The notes beneath the pieces are model-generated. The model was not told the origin of the DNA. It did no database searches and was given only the letters and a program-made list of their open reading frames with translations. DNA of 64,000 nucleotides from Streptomyces sp. NRRL S-455 (lineage in GTDB: Bacteria > Actinomycetota > Actinomycetes > Streptomycetales > Streptomycetaceae): the NCBI RefSeq assembly GCF_000717875.1, contig NZ_JOCT01000023.1:1-64000 (forward strand), given 5' to 3'. This document shows positions 26,016 to 35,402 of the stretch, in pieces (the first letter of the stretch is position 1; every line of letters begins with the position of its first letter). Made by a program: the position numbers and the translations under genes.

Positions 26016-26954
26016 CTACGCCAGCAGTCCCGACGACTTCCACAGCCGCCGCCCGACGCCCCTCAGTACTCCGATGTCGTCGAGGAAGTCCGTCAGTCGC
26101 CTGGCGCCGTTCTGCATGACCTCGCGGCGATGGCCGCTGGCCCGTACCTGTGCGAGCGCCTCGCGCTGGTCCAGTCCGACGTTCGTGTAGACCTCGGGAT
26201 TCACGAACGCCACCGAGAAGACCCGGGCGAACTCGCCCGAGGTGATGCGGGTGAACTCCTGGGACCACCTGGGGGCCGTCACCATCTGGCGGCGCAGTTC
26301 CTCGCGGGCGTAGCGCACATGGCGGGCCTCCTCCACGACGTGGATGCGGGTGACGCCACGGATGAGGGGCTGGACCCGCTCGTCGGGGAAGGTCAGGCGC
26401 TGCATCCAGTCGAGGACCTCCTCACCGAGCAGGGTCGCCGTGAAGGAGCCGGGGGTCGTGGAGATCGTCTTGAAGAGGCGGCCGAGGTGCTGGTGGACGC
26501 GGCTGACCGGGTACCAGGGCGTGCCACCGTGGGCTATCAGCCGGGCGAACATCTTGGAGTGGCGGCACTCGTCCTCGATCTCGGTGAGGGCGTAGCGCAC
26601 GTGCGCGCTCGTCGCCGCTTTGTCGTAGATGTGCCGGACCAGCAGCTGCATGAGGATGATCTCGAACCAGATCCCGAGGGAGGCCAGGGCCGCCGCCTCG
26701 TGCTGGGAGAGGATGATGCGCTGCTCCTCGCTCATCCGCTTCCAGAGCGGGGTGTCGTAGAGCGACACCAGCTCCGGGGGCCAGAACCACTTGCCCTCCT
26801 CGAAGGGCGCGTCCCAGTCCAGTTCCTTGTCCGGGTCGAAGGAGTGCTTGGCGGAGGAGTCGAGCAGCCGCTGGGCCACCTGCTCCCGGTCCTTGAGCAG
26901 GCCCAGGGCATCGCGCAGGCCGTCGAGCGCGTCGGCTTCCGTCAGGGTCGTCAT
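26016..26954 (-). CDS. AurF-like diiron oxygenase
   Basis: The 312-residue protein fits the AurF/p-aminobenzoate N-oxygenase diiron family: helices with Glu/His ligands in SQHEAAALAS, ALTEIEDECRHSKMFARLIA, LLGEEVLDWM and HVVEEARHVRYAREELRRQM. Two E-x(n)-E/D-x-x-H pairs carry the metal site. It probably oxidises a small molecule or arene amine, but the substrate is unknown. ATG 26954 is preceded by GAGGTGG. It is divergent from the second diiron protein, with 121 bases between starts, suggesting shared control. Confidence 0.82.
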   Translation of the reverse strand: MTTLTEADALDGLRDALGLLKDREQVAQRLLDSSAKHSFDPDKELDWDAPFEEGKWFWPPELVSLYDTPLWKRMSEEQRIILSQHEAAALASLGIWFEIILMQLLVRHIYDKAATSAHVRYALTEIEDECRHSKMFARLIAHGGTPWYPVSRVHQHLGRLFKTISTTPGSFTATLLGEEVLDWMQRLTFPDERVQPLIRGVTRIHVVEEARHVRYAREELRRQMVTAPRWSQEFTRITSGEFARVFSVAFVNPEVYTNVGLDQREALAQVRASGHRREVMQNGARRLTDFLDDIGVLRGVGRRLWKSSGLLA

Positions 26955-27075
26955 GGCTGCCCACCTCGTTGTGCACACGTCATCGTCCCCTTATGAGACT
27001 GCCTGTCAGCAAGCTCGTCAATCCCCTGTGCGCGACTTGTTGACGCGACGTCTACCACGTGTGAGCCTGCGGGGC

Positions 27076-28188
27076 ATGCCGACCTTCGACCTGTACGCCA
27101 AGGAACCGGACGAGTCCGTGTGGCAGGTGCCCGCGAGCGGCGCGGCCCGCTTCAACTGGGAGTACGACAACGGCCGTGACCGTCTCCTGGCCCTCTATCA
27201 GAAGGGCAAGGACAAGCAGTGGGACGGCCAGAAGCGGATCGAATGGGAGCTGGAGGTGGATCCGTACGATCCGCTGGGCACCCCGGACGAGGCGTTGTCC
27301 CTGTACGGCACCCGGCACTGGGCGAAGCTGACGGAGAAGGACAAGGGGGAGCTGAGGCGGCACTACGCCTCCTGGCAGTTCAGCCAGTTCCTCCACGGTG
27401 AGCAGGGCGCGATGATCTGTGCCGCGCGGATCGTGGAGTCGGTCCCCGACCTGGACGCCAAGTTCTACTCGGCCACCCAGACCATGGACGAGGCCCGGCA
27501 CGCCGAGATCTACGGCCGCTTCCTGCACGAGAAGATCGGGCTGCTGTACCCGATCAACGACAACCTCCAGTCGTTGCTGGGCGACACCCTGCGCGACTCG
27601 CGCTGGGACATGCCGTACCTCGGGATGCAGGTGCTGATCGAGGGGCTCGCCCTGGCCGCCTTCGGCATGATCAGGGACACGACCGACAAGCCGCTGCCGA
27701 AGCAGATCCTCGCGTACGTCATGCAGGACGAGGCGCGGCACGTGGCCTTCGGGCGGATGGCGCTGCGGGACTACTACCGGCAGCTCACCGATGTCGAGCT
27801 GAGGGAGCGCGAGGAGTTCGTCATCGAGGGGTGCTACCTCATGCGCGACCGTCTGCGGGGCGTGGAGGTGCTGGAGAACTTCGGCATCCCGAAGGCCGAG
27901 GCGGAGGCGTACAGCGAGGAGTCCGAGTTCCTCGCCCTGTTCCGCAAGCTGCTCTTCAGCCGCATCGTCCCCTGCGTCAAGGACATCGGCCTGTGGGGAA
28001 AACGGCTCCAGCAGGCCTACGTCGACATGGGCGTCCTGGAGATGGGCGACTCCGATCTCGATCTGCTGATGTCCCAGGACGAGGAGATCGCCGAGAAGCT
28101 CGACGCCGAGCGGTTCGCGGCGGAGGAGCGGGAGCGGGTGGCGGAGGTGCGGGACGCCGTCGAGGCCGGCAGGTGTCCCGACGGTTGA
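27076..28188 (+). CDS. Ferritin-like diiron domain protein
   Basis: The 370-residue protein has two diiron helix pairs: EQGAMICAARI...TMDEARHAEIYGRF and EGLALAAFGMI...MQDEARHVAFGRMAL. This is the ferritin/RNR-R2-like architecture used by several small oxygenases. I start at ATG 27076 (MPTFDLYAKEPDES); a GTG at 27061 is possible and the ribosome site is unclear. It is divergent from the AurF-like gene and may act in the same oxidative process (inference). The C-terminal 40 residues are Glu-rich. Confidence 0.75.
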   Translation: MPTFDLYAKEPDESVWQVPASGAARFNWEYDNGRDRLLALYQKGKDKQWDGQKRIEWELEVDPYDPLGTPDEALSLYGTRHWAKLTEKDKGELRRHYASWQFSQFLHGEQGAMICAARIVESVPDLDAKFYSATQTMDEARHAEIYGRFLHEKIGLLYPINDNLQSLLGDTLRDSRWDMPYLGMQVLIEGLALAAFGMIRDTTDKPLPKQILAYVMQDEARHVAFGRMALRDYYRQLTDVELREREEFVIEGCYLMRDRLRGVEVLENFGIPKAEAEAYSEESEFLALFRKLLFSRIVPCVKDIGLWGKRLQQAYVDMGVLEMGDSDLDLLMSQDEEIAEKLDAERFAAEERERVAEVRDAVEAGRCPDG

Positions 28189-28221
28189 TCGTCCGTGCGT
28201 CATCCGTCACATGGCAGGGCC

Positions 28222-28731
28222 TCAGAGCGAACAGCCCAGCCCCTCCGGCACCTCGCCGAGCAGCGGCGTCGCCCCCTGGGGCGGGAACGACGTGCGCAGG
28301 GTGAAGGCGTACGGGGTCGGGCCGTGGGTGCGCAGGTGGAGGAGGCGGGATTCCGCCTCGGCGACCGTGGGGCGGTGGCCCGCCGGGACCCACCAGAGGG
28401 CGGCGATGGCCTCTTGGACGCGCTCGAACCACTCGCGGCGGCGGGCGAGCATCTCCCGGTGCCTGCCCTGGTACATGAACGCGGTCAGGGCGTTGGTGTC
28501 GCGCCACACCGACATGTTGATGATGAGCCAGGAGTCACCGAAGACCGGGATGTCGGTGGCGTCGCCGTTGTCGCCCTGCAGGCGCCAGACGAAGCCGTCG
28601 GCCGCGTCGGCGTCCGCGTTCACCGGGTCGAGGTTGTCGACGAAGTCCTTCAGCAGCGGGGTGTCCAGCGGTGCCTTCAGGCGAGCGATGTTGACCTGGG
28701 CGAGCTCGTACGCGGGGGCAGGCTGAGTCAT
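28222..28731 (-). CDS. DUF3291 domain protein
   Basis: The 169-residue protein is a DUF3291 member: YELAQVNIARLKAPLDTP at the start, VFGDSWLIINMSVWRDTNAL in the middle and WFERVQEAIAALWWVPAGHR after it. The fold is an alpha-beta barrel dimer like antibiotic-biosynthesis monooxygenases. ATG 28731 lies 44 bases from the PBP stop. No function can be given. Confidence 0.82.
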   Translation of the reverse strand: MTQPAPAYELAQVNIARLKAPLDTPLLKDFVDNLDPVNADADAADGFVWRLQGDNGDATDIPVFGDSWLIINMSVWRDTNALTAFMYQGRHREMLARRREWFERVQEAIAALWWVPAGHRPTVAEAESRLLHLRTHGPTPYAFTLRTSFPPQGATPLLGEVPEGLGCSL

Positions 28732-28775
28732 GACCGAACGGTAGGTCGGGAGCTGCCGGTCACGGTAGTACCGTC

Positions 28776-30251
28776 TCACGAACTGGACTTCTGGTTCCGG
28801 GAGTTGAGTGCCGCCTTCATCACCGCTCGCGCGATCGGCGCCGCGTCGCCGCCGCTGATGTGTCCGCGGTCCGACCTCGCGTCCTCCAGGACCACGGCGA
28901 CCGCCACCCGTGGCGCCGGGTCGTGGTCGCCCTGCGCCCAGGAGACGAACCAGGCGTACGGCGTCCCGGAGTTGCCGAGGCCGTGCTGGGCGGTGCCGGT
29001 CTTGCCGCCGACCTTGGCGCCCCGGATCGCCGCTTTGCGCCCCGTGCCGTTCCTGACCGCGTCCCGCATCAGCGCGCGCAGCCGTACGGCGGTGGAGGGG
29101 GACATCGCCTGGCGGGCCGGGCGTGAACCGGCTGTCGCGAGGGTGCTGCCGCCCGGCCGGGTCGTCCGCTCCACCAGATAGGGCTCCCGCACCTGACCGC
29201 CGTCGGCGACGGCCGCCGCGACCATCGCCATCTGCAGGGGTGTGGCACGCGTGTTGTACTGGCCGATCGACGACAGGGCGAGCTGGGCCCGGTCGAGCGA
29301 GGTGTCGAAGGTGGACCGGGCCACCGGGAAAGGGATGTCCATCTCGCCGTTGTCGAAACCGAAGGCGCGTGCCGTCCTCGTCATGTCCCGCGCGCCCACC
29401 TCCACGCCGAGTTTCGCGAACACCGTGTTGCAGGAGAACGTGAAGGCCTCCCGCACCGAGGCGTCCGCGCAGCCCTTCGACTCGTTCACCAGGCGCGTCC
29501 TCGTCCCGGGCAGGGTGTAGGGATCCGGGGAGCCGGTCGGCGCGTCCAGGTTCCTGACCACGCCGGCGTCCAGCGCCGCGGCGGCGGTGACGATCTTGAA
29601 GGTGGAGCCCGGTGGATACGTCTGCCGTACCGCCCGGTTGAGCATCGGGCGGTCCCGGTCGGCGTTCAGCCGCGCCCACGCTCTGGACGCCGCGGCTCCG
29701 TTGCCGGACAGCGGCTGGGGATCGTAGGACGGGGCGGAAGCCAGGGCCAGGATCCGGCCGGTCGACGGCTCCAGCGCCGCGACCGCGCCCTTGCGCCCGG
29801 CGAGCCCCCGGTACGCCGCCCGTTGCGCGGCCGGGTCGAGGGTCGTCACGACGTCGCCGCCCCGGTACCGCGCCCGGGTGAAGTCGTTCCACAGCGGGAA
29901 CGGCGCCAGCATCGGGTGCGTGCCGGACAGCACGGCGTCCTCGGCGTCCTCCAGCAGCGTCGTCCCGTACAGCTGGGAGGCGAAGCCGGTGACCGGCGCG
30001 TACAACGGGCCGTCCGCGTAGGTCCGTTCGTAGCGGAGGTGCTCGCGGGTGTCCTTCGAGCCGGTGACGGGCCGGCCGCCGACCAGGATGTCGCCGCGCG
30101 GCTGCGCGTACCGGGCGATGTCCGGGCGCCGGTTGGCGGGGTTGCCCTCGTACGCCGGGGCCCGCACGACCTGGACGCGGGCGGCGTTGAGCAACAGGGC
30201 CACCAGCAGCAGGGCGCAGAAGAACCCGGCGTGCCGGATGTGCCGCGTCAC
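28776..30251 (-). CDS. Class B penicillin-binding protein (transpeptidase)
   Basis: The 491-residue protein has one N-terminal membrane anchor (FFCALLLVALLLNAARV, about 10-26), a dimerisation domain and a transpeptidase domain with Ser216 (PGSTFKIVT), SCN motif 273-275 and KTG 417-419. It crosslinks peptidoglycan outside the membrane. GTG 30251 overlaps the stop of the SEDS gene (GTGA), so the two are co-translated. Class B PBPs work with SEDS glycosyltransferases in elongation or division. This is likely a paralogue used in a specific developmental step, since Streptomyces carries several SEDS-PBP pairs. Confidence 0.94.
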   Translation of the reverse strand: MTRHIRHAGFFCALLLVALLLNAARVQVVRAPAYEGNPANRRPDIARYAQPRGDILVGGRPVTGSKDTREHLRYERTYADGPLYAPVTGFASQLYGTTLLEDAEDAVLSGTHPMLAPFPLWNDFTRARYRGGDVVTTLDPAAQRAAYRGLAGRKGAVAALEPSTGRILALASAPSYDPQPLSGNGAAASRAWARLNADRDRPMLNRAVRQTYPPGSTFKIVTAAAALDAGVVRNLDAPTGSPDPYTLPGTRTRLVNESKGCADASVREAFTFSCNTVFAKLGVEVGARDMTRTARAFGFDNGEMDIPFPVARSTFDTSLDRAQLALSSIGQYNTRATPLQMAMVAAAVADGGQVREPYLVERTTRPGGSTLATAGSRPARQAMSPSTAVRLRALMRDAVRNGTGRKAAIRGAKVGGKTGTAQHGLGNSGTPYAWFVSWAQGDHDPAPRVAVAVVLEDARSDRGHISGGDAAPIARAVMKAALNSRNQKSSS

Positions 30252-31612
30252 CGCGCGTCCTGCCCGTCGTGCTGACGGCGTGCCGAGTCGCTCACCCGGA
30301 CGAGCAGCGCCACGATCGCCCAGTTGGTGACCACCGAGGAGCCGCCCTGCGCCAGGAACGGCATCGCCATGCCGGTCAGCGGGATCAGGCCCGTCACACC
30401 GCCCGCGATCACGAACACCTGGAGCGCCACGAGTGAGGCGAGGCCGACCGCGAGCAGTCGGCCGAAGGGCTCACGCAGTGCCAGGCCCGCCCGGAAGCCG
30501 CGCTCCACCAGCAGGCCGTAGAGCAGGAAGATCGCGGACAGGCCCGCGAAGCCGAGTTCCTCGCCCGCCGTGGCCAGGATGAAGTCCGACTTCACGGCGA
30601 AGCCGATGAGGACCGAGTGGCCGAGGCCCAGGCCCGTGCCGAGCACGCCGCCCTCCGCGAAGGCGAACAGCGACTGTGCGAGCTGGTTCGCGCCCTCGCC
30701 CGCCTCGATGGACGTGAACGGGTGCAGCCACGTCTCGATCCTGCTGTGCACGTGCGGCTCCAGCCGGCCCACGGCGACCGCCCCCAGTGCGGCCAGCAGC
30801 AGGCCGACGGCGATCCAGCCGGTGCGGCCGGTCGCGACGTAGAGGAGGACCACGAACAGGCCGAAGAAGAGCAGCGACGTGCCGAGGTCGCGTTCCAGGA
30901 CGAGGACACCGACGCTCACCAGCCAGACGGCGACGATCGGGCCCAGGACCCGCCCGGTGGGCAGCTGGAGCTTCCAGACGCGGCGGCCGGTGTAGGCGAG
31001 GGCATTGCGGTTCGCGGCCAGGTACGCGGCGAAGAAGACCGCCAGCAACACCTTGGCGAACTCGCCCGGCTGGATGGAGAACCCGGCGATCCGAATCCAG
31101 ATGCGGGCGCCGTTCACCGCCGGGAACAGGATCGGCAGGGTGAGCAGCGCGAGCGCGGTGACGACGCAGACGTACGTGTAGCGCTGGAGCAGCCGGTGGT
31201 CGCGCAGCAGCAGGACGACCAGGATGAACAGCGCCACGCCCAGCGTCGACCAGATCAGTTGGGCCGGTGCCGCCCGGTCGCCCGGGGTCTCCAGGTCGAG
31301 CCGGTAGATGAGCACCAGGCCGAGCCCGTTGAGCAGCACGCCGATGGGGAGCGGCAGGGGGTCGGCGTACGGGGCCCGCAGGCGCACGGCCAGATGGGCC
31401 AGCAGTGCGAGCACGCCGAGCCCGGCGCCGTAGCCGGCGGCACCGGGCGGGAGGGCGCCGTGCTGGGCGAGGCCGACGGCGCAGTAGCCGTACACGGACA
31501 GCAGTACGGCCAGGACGATGAGGGCGAGTTCGACGCCGCGGCGCCGGGGGAGGTGGCGGGCGGTCGGCGCGGGCGGGTCCGCCGTCGCCACGGTGATTCC
31601 GGCCTTGCTCAT
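30248..31612 (-). CDS. SEDS-family peptidoglycan glycosyltransferase (FtsW/RodA/SpoVE)
   Basis: The 454-residue protein has about ten to twelve hydrophobic helices and the SEDS signatures GFSIQPGEFAKVLLAVFFAA, FILATAGEELGFAGLSAIFL and IPLTGMAMPFLAQGGSSVVT. SEDS proteins polymerise glycan strands from lipid II. The gene is coupled to the downstream PBP by a GTGA overlap. ATG 31612 has only a weak ribosome site (CCGGAC). Whether it serves elongation or sporulation cannot be told from sequence. Confidence 0.94.
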   Translation of the reverse strand: MSKAGITVATADPPAPTARHLPRRRGVELALIVLAVLLSVYGYCAVGLAQHGALPPGAAGYGAGLGVLALLAHLAVRLRAPYADPLPLPIGVLLNGLGLVLIYRLDLETPGDRAAPAQLIWSTLGVALFILVVLLLRDHRLLQRYTYVCVVTALALLTLPILFPAVNGARIWIRIAGFSIQPGEFAKVLLAVFFAAYLAANRNALAYTGRRVWKLQLPTGRVLGPIVAVWLVSVGVLVLERDLGTSLLFFGLFVVLLYVATGRTGWIAVGLLLAALGAVAVGRLEPHVHSRIETWLHPFTSIEAGEGANQLAQSLFAFAEGGVLGTGLGLGHSVLIGFAVKSDFILATAGEELGFAGLSAIFLLYGLLVERGFRAGLALREPFGRLLAVGLASLVALQVFVIAGGVTGLIPLTGMAMPFLAQGGSSVVTNWAIVALLVRVSDSARRQHDGQDAR

Positions 31613-31703
31613 GTCCGGAATCTACCTAAATGAGGTGCCTGGTGTTGCGGTCTGTTCGAGTGTCAGCACCGGCGTGGTGTGCGTTCCGATGGGCCCGGGG
31701 CTC

Positions 31704-32957
31704 TCACTCCGCCGTCAGTCTCAGCGTCGCCACGGCCCCGCCGTCCACCGCGTTCGCGAACTCCAGCCGCGCCCCCAGCACCTCCGCCTGCCCCGACGCG
31801 ATGGTCAGCCCCAGCCCGTGCCCCTTCGTGACCCCCTCCGTACGGAACCGCTGCGGCCCGTGCGCCACCAGGTACTCCGGAAAACCGTCCCCGTGATCGC
31901 GAACGGTGACCACCGGCCCGTCCACGGTCAGCACGACCGGTCCCCGCCCGTGCCGGTGCGCGTTCACCACGAGGTTCCCCAGCACCCGCTCCAACCGTCG
32001 CCGGTCCGTCTCCACGCACACATCCCGTACGACCCTGACCTCCGTGCCGCTCCCGGCGCCCCGCACCACCCGCTCGGCCAGCGCCCCCAGCTGCTCGGTG
32101 TCCAGTTCCAGCCGCTCCCGGCCGGTGTCCAGCCGCGAGATCTCCAGCAGGTCCTCCGTGAGGGTGCGCAGCGCCGCGACCCGGTCCCGCACCAGCTCCG
32201 TGGGGCGGCCCGGCGGCAGCAGCTCGGCCGCCGCGTGCAGCCCGGTCAGCGGGGTGCGCAGCTCGTGTGCCACGTCCGCCGTGAACCGCTGCTCGGCGAG
32301 CAGCTTGCCCTGCAGCGACGACGCCATGGAGTCCAGCGCCGCCGCGACCGCGGCCACCTCGTCCTGCGGACGTGCCGGATCCCTCGTACGCCGATGCGCA
32401 CCCGGGTCGTTCACGCGTGCGTCCAGGTCGCCCGCGCTGATCCGCCGGGCCACCCGCGCGGTGATGTGCAGCCGTCGCGTCACCCGTGTCACCGCGAACG
32501 CGCCGACCAGCAGGGTCGCCCCGATCGCCAGCCCCGAGGACCAGAAAATCGCCCGGTCCAGGCCCTCGATGGTGCGTGCCTGCTGGGAGTAGTCGACCGC
32601 CACCGCCAGGGCCCGGTCGCCGTCGGCGGGCCCCGCCGCCCACATGGTGGGGCGTCCCGCGAAGTCGGCGACCATCGTGCCGCGGTTCCCGGCGACCGCG
32701 AGGTCCCGCAGCTGCCGGGGCAGGCCCGGGGGATCCAGACCGGCGCGCCGCCTGAGCGGATCCCCGGCCTCGTACCGCTCGGTCGCCGCCGCCAGCCGCT
32801 GCAGCGCCTGGTGGCGGGCCTGGCCGACGGTCTGGTTCGTCACTTGCACGTGCACCAGGACGCCGAGCAGGGCGGCCAGGGTGCAGCACATCACCGTGAT
32901 GAAGGCGGCGGCCTTCGCGGCGAGCGTCCCGGACCACCGGGGGAGGGCCGCTCTCAT
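31704..32957 (-). CDS. Sensor histidine kinase without an adjacent response regulator
   Basis: The 417-residue kinase has TM1 (AAFITVMCCTLAALLGVLV, 18-36), an extracytoplasmic domain to about 138, TM2 (IFWSSGLAIGATLLVGAFAV, 137-156), HAMP, HisKA with His231 (DVAHELRTPLTG) and HATPase_c (NLVVNAHRHG, VRDHGDGFPEY, GHGLGLTIASGQ). ATG 32957 overlaps the lipoprotein stop (ATGA). No response regulator is adjacent, so it is an orphan or signals to a distant regulator. The upstream lipoprotein may be its accessory sensor. Confidence 0.92.
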   Translation of the reverse strand: MRAALPRWSGTLAAKAAAFITVMCCTLAALLGVLVHVQVTNQTVGQARHQALQRLAAATERYEAGDPLRRRAGLDPPGLPRQLRDLAVAGNRGTMVADFAGRPTMWAAGPADGDRALAVAVDYSQQARTIEGLDRAIFWSSGLAIGATLLVGAFAVTRVTRRLHITARVARRISAGDLDARVNDPGAHRRTRDPARPQDEVAAVAAALDSMASSLQGKLLAEQRFTADVAHELRTPLTGLHAAAELLPPGRPTELVRDRVAALRTLTEDLLEISRLDTGRERLELDTEQLGALAERVVRGAGSGTEVRVVRDVCVETDRRRLERVLGNLVVNAHRHGRGPVVLTVDGPVVTVRDHGDGFPEYLVAHGPQRFRTEGVTKGHGLGLTIASGQAEVLGARLEFANAVDGGAVATLRLTAE

Positions 32958-33712
32958 CCGGTGCTCGCCGAGGGGGAGGCGGACGGGGAGGGCGAGCCGG
33001 CGGGGTGGCGGGAGTGCTTCCGCGGGCCGGTGGGCAGCATCTCGTCGTGGGTGAGGAGCATGGCCCGCTGGTCCGGGTCCCAGGTCCACTGGAGGCGGTA
33101 CTCGTAGCCCGCGACCTCGGACGGTGAGCGGATGACGAGGGAGCGCCCGGCCAGTTCGACGCCGCTCAGGGCGTCCTCCCAGGCCATGACCCGCGTGAGC
33201 CGGTGCTTCTCCACGGTGTAGACGCGCACCGCGGTGGTCTTGCCGGGCAGCAGCGGAAAGCCGAGCGTCAGGTCGTCGCGCCCGTCGCCGGTCAGGTCCC
33301 GGTAGTACGGCCTGAGGACCGGGCACCGCCCGTGCCCGGGGCCCTTGCCGCAGTCGGCCATCCGGCGGGCCGTGTCACGGTACGGGGCCTTGCCGCCGTC
33401 GTAGTCACCCGGCTGCGTGGCGATCTCGGCCCGGACGACGCTGACCGGGTCCACACCGCGGATGTCGTCGTCGCGGGGGACGGTGACGCCCTTGACCACC
33501 TCGGTGTTCACCTCGCCGATCTCGAAGGCGGGACTGGACGCCGGTGTCAGCTCCGGCCACAGCCGGGCCGGACCGATCGCCGTCGGCGTCGCACCGGCAC
33601 CCTCCAGCCCACCGGCGTCGCCGCAGCCGGCGGCAGCGGCCAGCAGCAGGGCGAGGGCGGCGGTGCGGCGGGCGGCTTTGTCGAGGCGGCTTCCGGGGCG
33701 GCGGGCGGGCAC
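32954..33712 (-). CDS. Lipoprotein with FG-GAP-like segment
   Basis: The 252-residue protein starts with GTG 33712 behind AGGAG, followed by an Arg-rich n-region, a hydrophobic stretch (RTAALALLLAAAAGC) and a lipobox Cys near residue 27, so it should be lipidated on the outer membrane face. The mature part has an Asp-rich DLTGDGRDDLTLGFPLLPGK segment of the FG-GAP/integrin-like calcium-binding kind, which may form one blade of a propeller. It overlaps the sensor-kinase gene by four bases, so it could modulate that kinase. A start at 33799 adds an unlikely leader. Confidence 0.8.
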   Translation of the reverse strand: MPARRPGSRLDKAARRTAALALLLAAAAGCGDAGGLEGAGATPTAIGPARLWPELTPASSPAFEIGEVNTEVVKGVTVPRDDDIRGVDPVSVVRAEIATQPGDYDGGKAPYRDTARRMADCGKGPGHGRCPVLRPYYRDLTGDGRDDLTLGFPLLPGKTTAVRVYTVEKHRLTRVMAWEDALSGVELAGRSLVIRSPSEVAGYEYRLQWTWDPDQRAMLLTHDEMLPTGPRKHSRHPAGSPSPSASPSASTG

Positions 33713-33908
33713 TGGACTCCTGCTGTTCGAGGATGATCGTTCGGGATGATCACGCGGCTCGGACCGACCGTCGGCCCCGTACACCCTATTCGTGGGCAAA
33801 TCCCATGCGCGCGTGAGGGAGTCCGTCGCTTCGCACGTGAGGGAGCCCGTCGGCTTCGGGGCGTGACGGCACCGGTCGCCTTCGCAGGCGGGTGAGCCCC
33901 CCGCCGCG

Positions 33909-34412
33909 CTACTCGGTGAGCTCCTCCAGCAGTCGGGCGGTGGCCAGCCCGGCCCGCAGGTACTCGACGAACAGCTCGTTGTGCAGCGCCCAGGGCGAAC
34001 GGCGGGCCCGGATCAGCCGGATCGCCTCGTCGGCGGAGCTGCCCAGGCGTATCAACGCGTGCGCGACGACGAGGCCGGAGCGGTTGTACCCGTGGTAACA
34101 GCGCACGAGGACCTTGCGGCCCTCGTCCAGCGCCTCGCACGCGGCCTCGGCCAGCCGGATCACCCCGGCGAGCTGCGTCCCGTCGAGCGGTCCGTCAGGG
34201 ATGGGCCACACGTGGTGGGCGACGCCCGGGTCGGGTCCGTGTCCGGGCAGCCGCAGCAGCGTCTGCACGAGATCGAACTCGTCCCGCACGACGGCGAACT
34301 CCAGATGGCCCAGGGTGGCCGTGTACTCGTGGCCGCCCATCCACAGACCGGGGACGACCTCGTTCCACGGGCTCTCAGGAGCCGGCACATCGGGTTTCCT
34401 GCGGGTACGCAA
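33909..34412 (-). CDS. Dual-specificity/tyrosine protein phosphatase
   Basis: The 167-residue cytoplasmic protein has the cysteine-phosphatase P-loop CYHGYNRSG with catalytic Cys105 and Arg111, and upstream WPIPDGPLD as the general-acid Asp region. The residue before Cys is Arg rather than the usual His. It starts with TTG 34412 behind GGGGAGG; ATG and GTG candidates further upstream are not supported by family sequence. Substrates unknown. It is divergent from the NERD gene. Confidence 0.82.
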   Translation of the reverse strand: MRTRRKPDVPAPESPWNEVVPGLWMGGHEYTATLGHLEFAVVRDEFDLVQTLLRLPGHGPDPGVAHHVWPIPDGPLDGTQLAGVIRLAEAACEALDEGRKVLVRCYHGYNRSGLVVAHALIRLGSSADEAIRLIRARRSPWALHNELFVEYLRAGLATARLLEELTE

Positions 34413-34511
34413 CGGCGCCTCCCCACCATCACCGCCCAACTCCTTCCAAAGGTAACCGGGTTCTTGCCCCCGCAGCACCCCGCCTGTTCCCATGGACTGG
34501 GGTGATGGTGC

Positions 34512-35315
34512 ATGGACGGACTGCGCGTCATACCGACCTGGCGGCACGGCCAGGAGAGGCTGTACGTCTGCCTCCCGGACGGCCGGAACATCGCCTGGTA
34601 CGACCCCGAGGCCGCCCGGGTCAATCTGCTCGGCGAGGACCACGAGGACGATGTGCTCCGGGCTCTCGGGCCCTTCGTCACCGGCCCGGTGAGGGTGGGA
34701 CCGCCCCCGGTGCCGACCCCCGCCGAACTCGTCCGTCTGACCCTGCACCCCGACGACGACCTGGCCCCCAACCGTCCCGGTGAGGCCCTCCTCGTCGCCC
34801 TCGACCGCGATCCCGGCAGGGCCCGCCGGCTGCGCCCCGACCCCCGCCGCCGGGCCCTGGCGGCCGAGCAGACCGTCGGGGACGCCCTGGACCGGCTGGA
34901 CGGCGTCGGCTGGCACGCCCTGCACTCCGTCCCGCTCCCCGGCGGCAGCCGCGTCCACCACCTGCTGATCGGTCCCGGCGGGCTGTTCGCCCTGCACACG
35001 CTGTACGCGCGCAAGCAGCGGGTGACGGTCGCCGACCCGGCGGTCACCTTGGGGCGCCGCGACACGCAGCCCCTGCTCCGCCTTCTCCGCGCCGACGCCG
35101 ACCGCGCCTCGCACGCCCTGACGGCGGAGGTCCGCCCCGTACTCGTCCTGGTGGAGCCCGCGGCCTTGTCGGTCCCCGCCGCCCCGCGTGAGGTCCGCGT
35201 CCTGACCGACACGGACGTGCCGGACCTGGCCCGGCAGGGCGGCGTCCTGAAACCGGCGGACGTGGAGGCTCTGCACGCCATGGCACGGGACCGGAACACC
35301 TGGACGCGCGTGTGA
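34512..35315 (+). CDS. NERD (nuclease-related) domain protein
   Basis: The 267-residue protein has a C-terminal NERD-like segment: AAEQTVGDALDRLDGVGWHALHSVPLP and HHLLIGPGGLFALHTLYARK. The canonical catalytic D-x-E-x-K core is not well preserved (LFALHTLYARKQ), so it may be inactive as a nuclease. The N-terminal 85 residues are a separate acidic segment. ATG 34512 has GGGGTGATG upstream. Role unknown. This is unrelated by position to the NERD-helicase gene near the window end. Confidence 0.65.
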   Translation: MDGLRVIPTWRHGQERLYVCLPDGRNIAWYDPEAARVNLLGEDHEDDVLRALGPFVTGPVRVGPPPVPTPAELVRLTLHPDDDLAPNRPGEALLVALDRDPGRARRLRPDPRRRALAAEQTVGDALDRLDGVGWHALHSVPLPGGSRVHHLLIGPGGLFALHTLYARKQRVTVADPAVTLGRRDTQPLLRLLRADADRASHALTAEVRPVLVLVEPAALSVPAAPREVRVLTDTDVPDLARQGGVLKPADVEALHAMARDRNTWTRV

Positions 35316-35402
35316 GGCGTCCTCCGCGGGGTGCCCGCCCAGGTCGGGCGGTCTCGGCGCCCGGCCTCTGAGGGCGGGCGCGTGCCGACCCACCGGGCGG
35401 AG

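Noticed and set aside
26016..28188. A secondary-metabolite biosynthetic cluster
   Set aside because: Two diiron proteins alone without polyketide, peptide or other scaffold genes do not support a cluster.
34512..35315. This NERD gene as part of the defence locus
   Set aside because: It is 28 kb away, has host-like composition and a degraded nuclease core.
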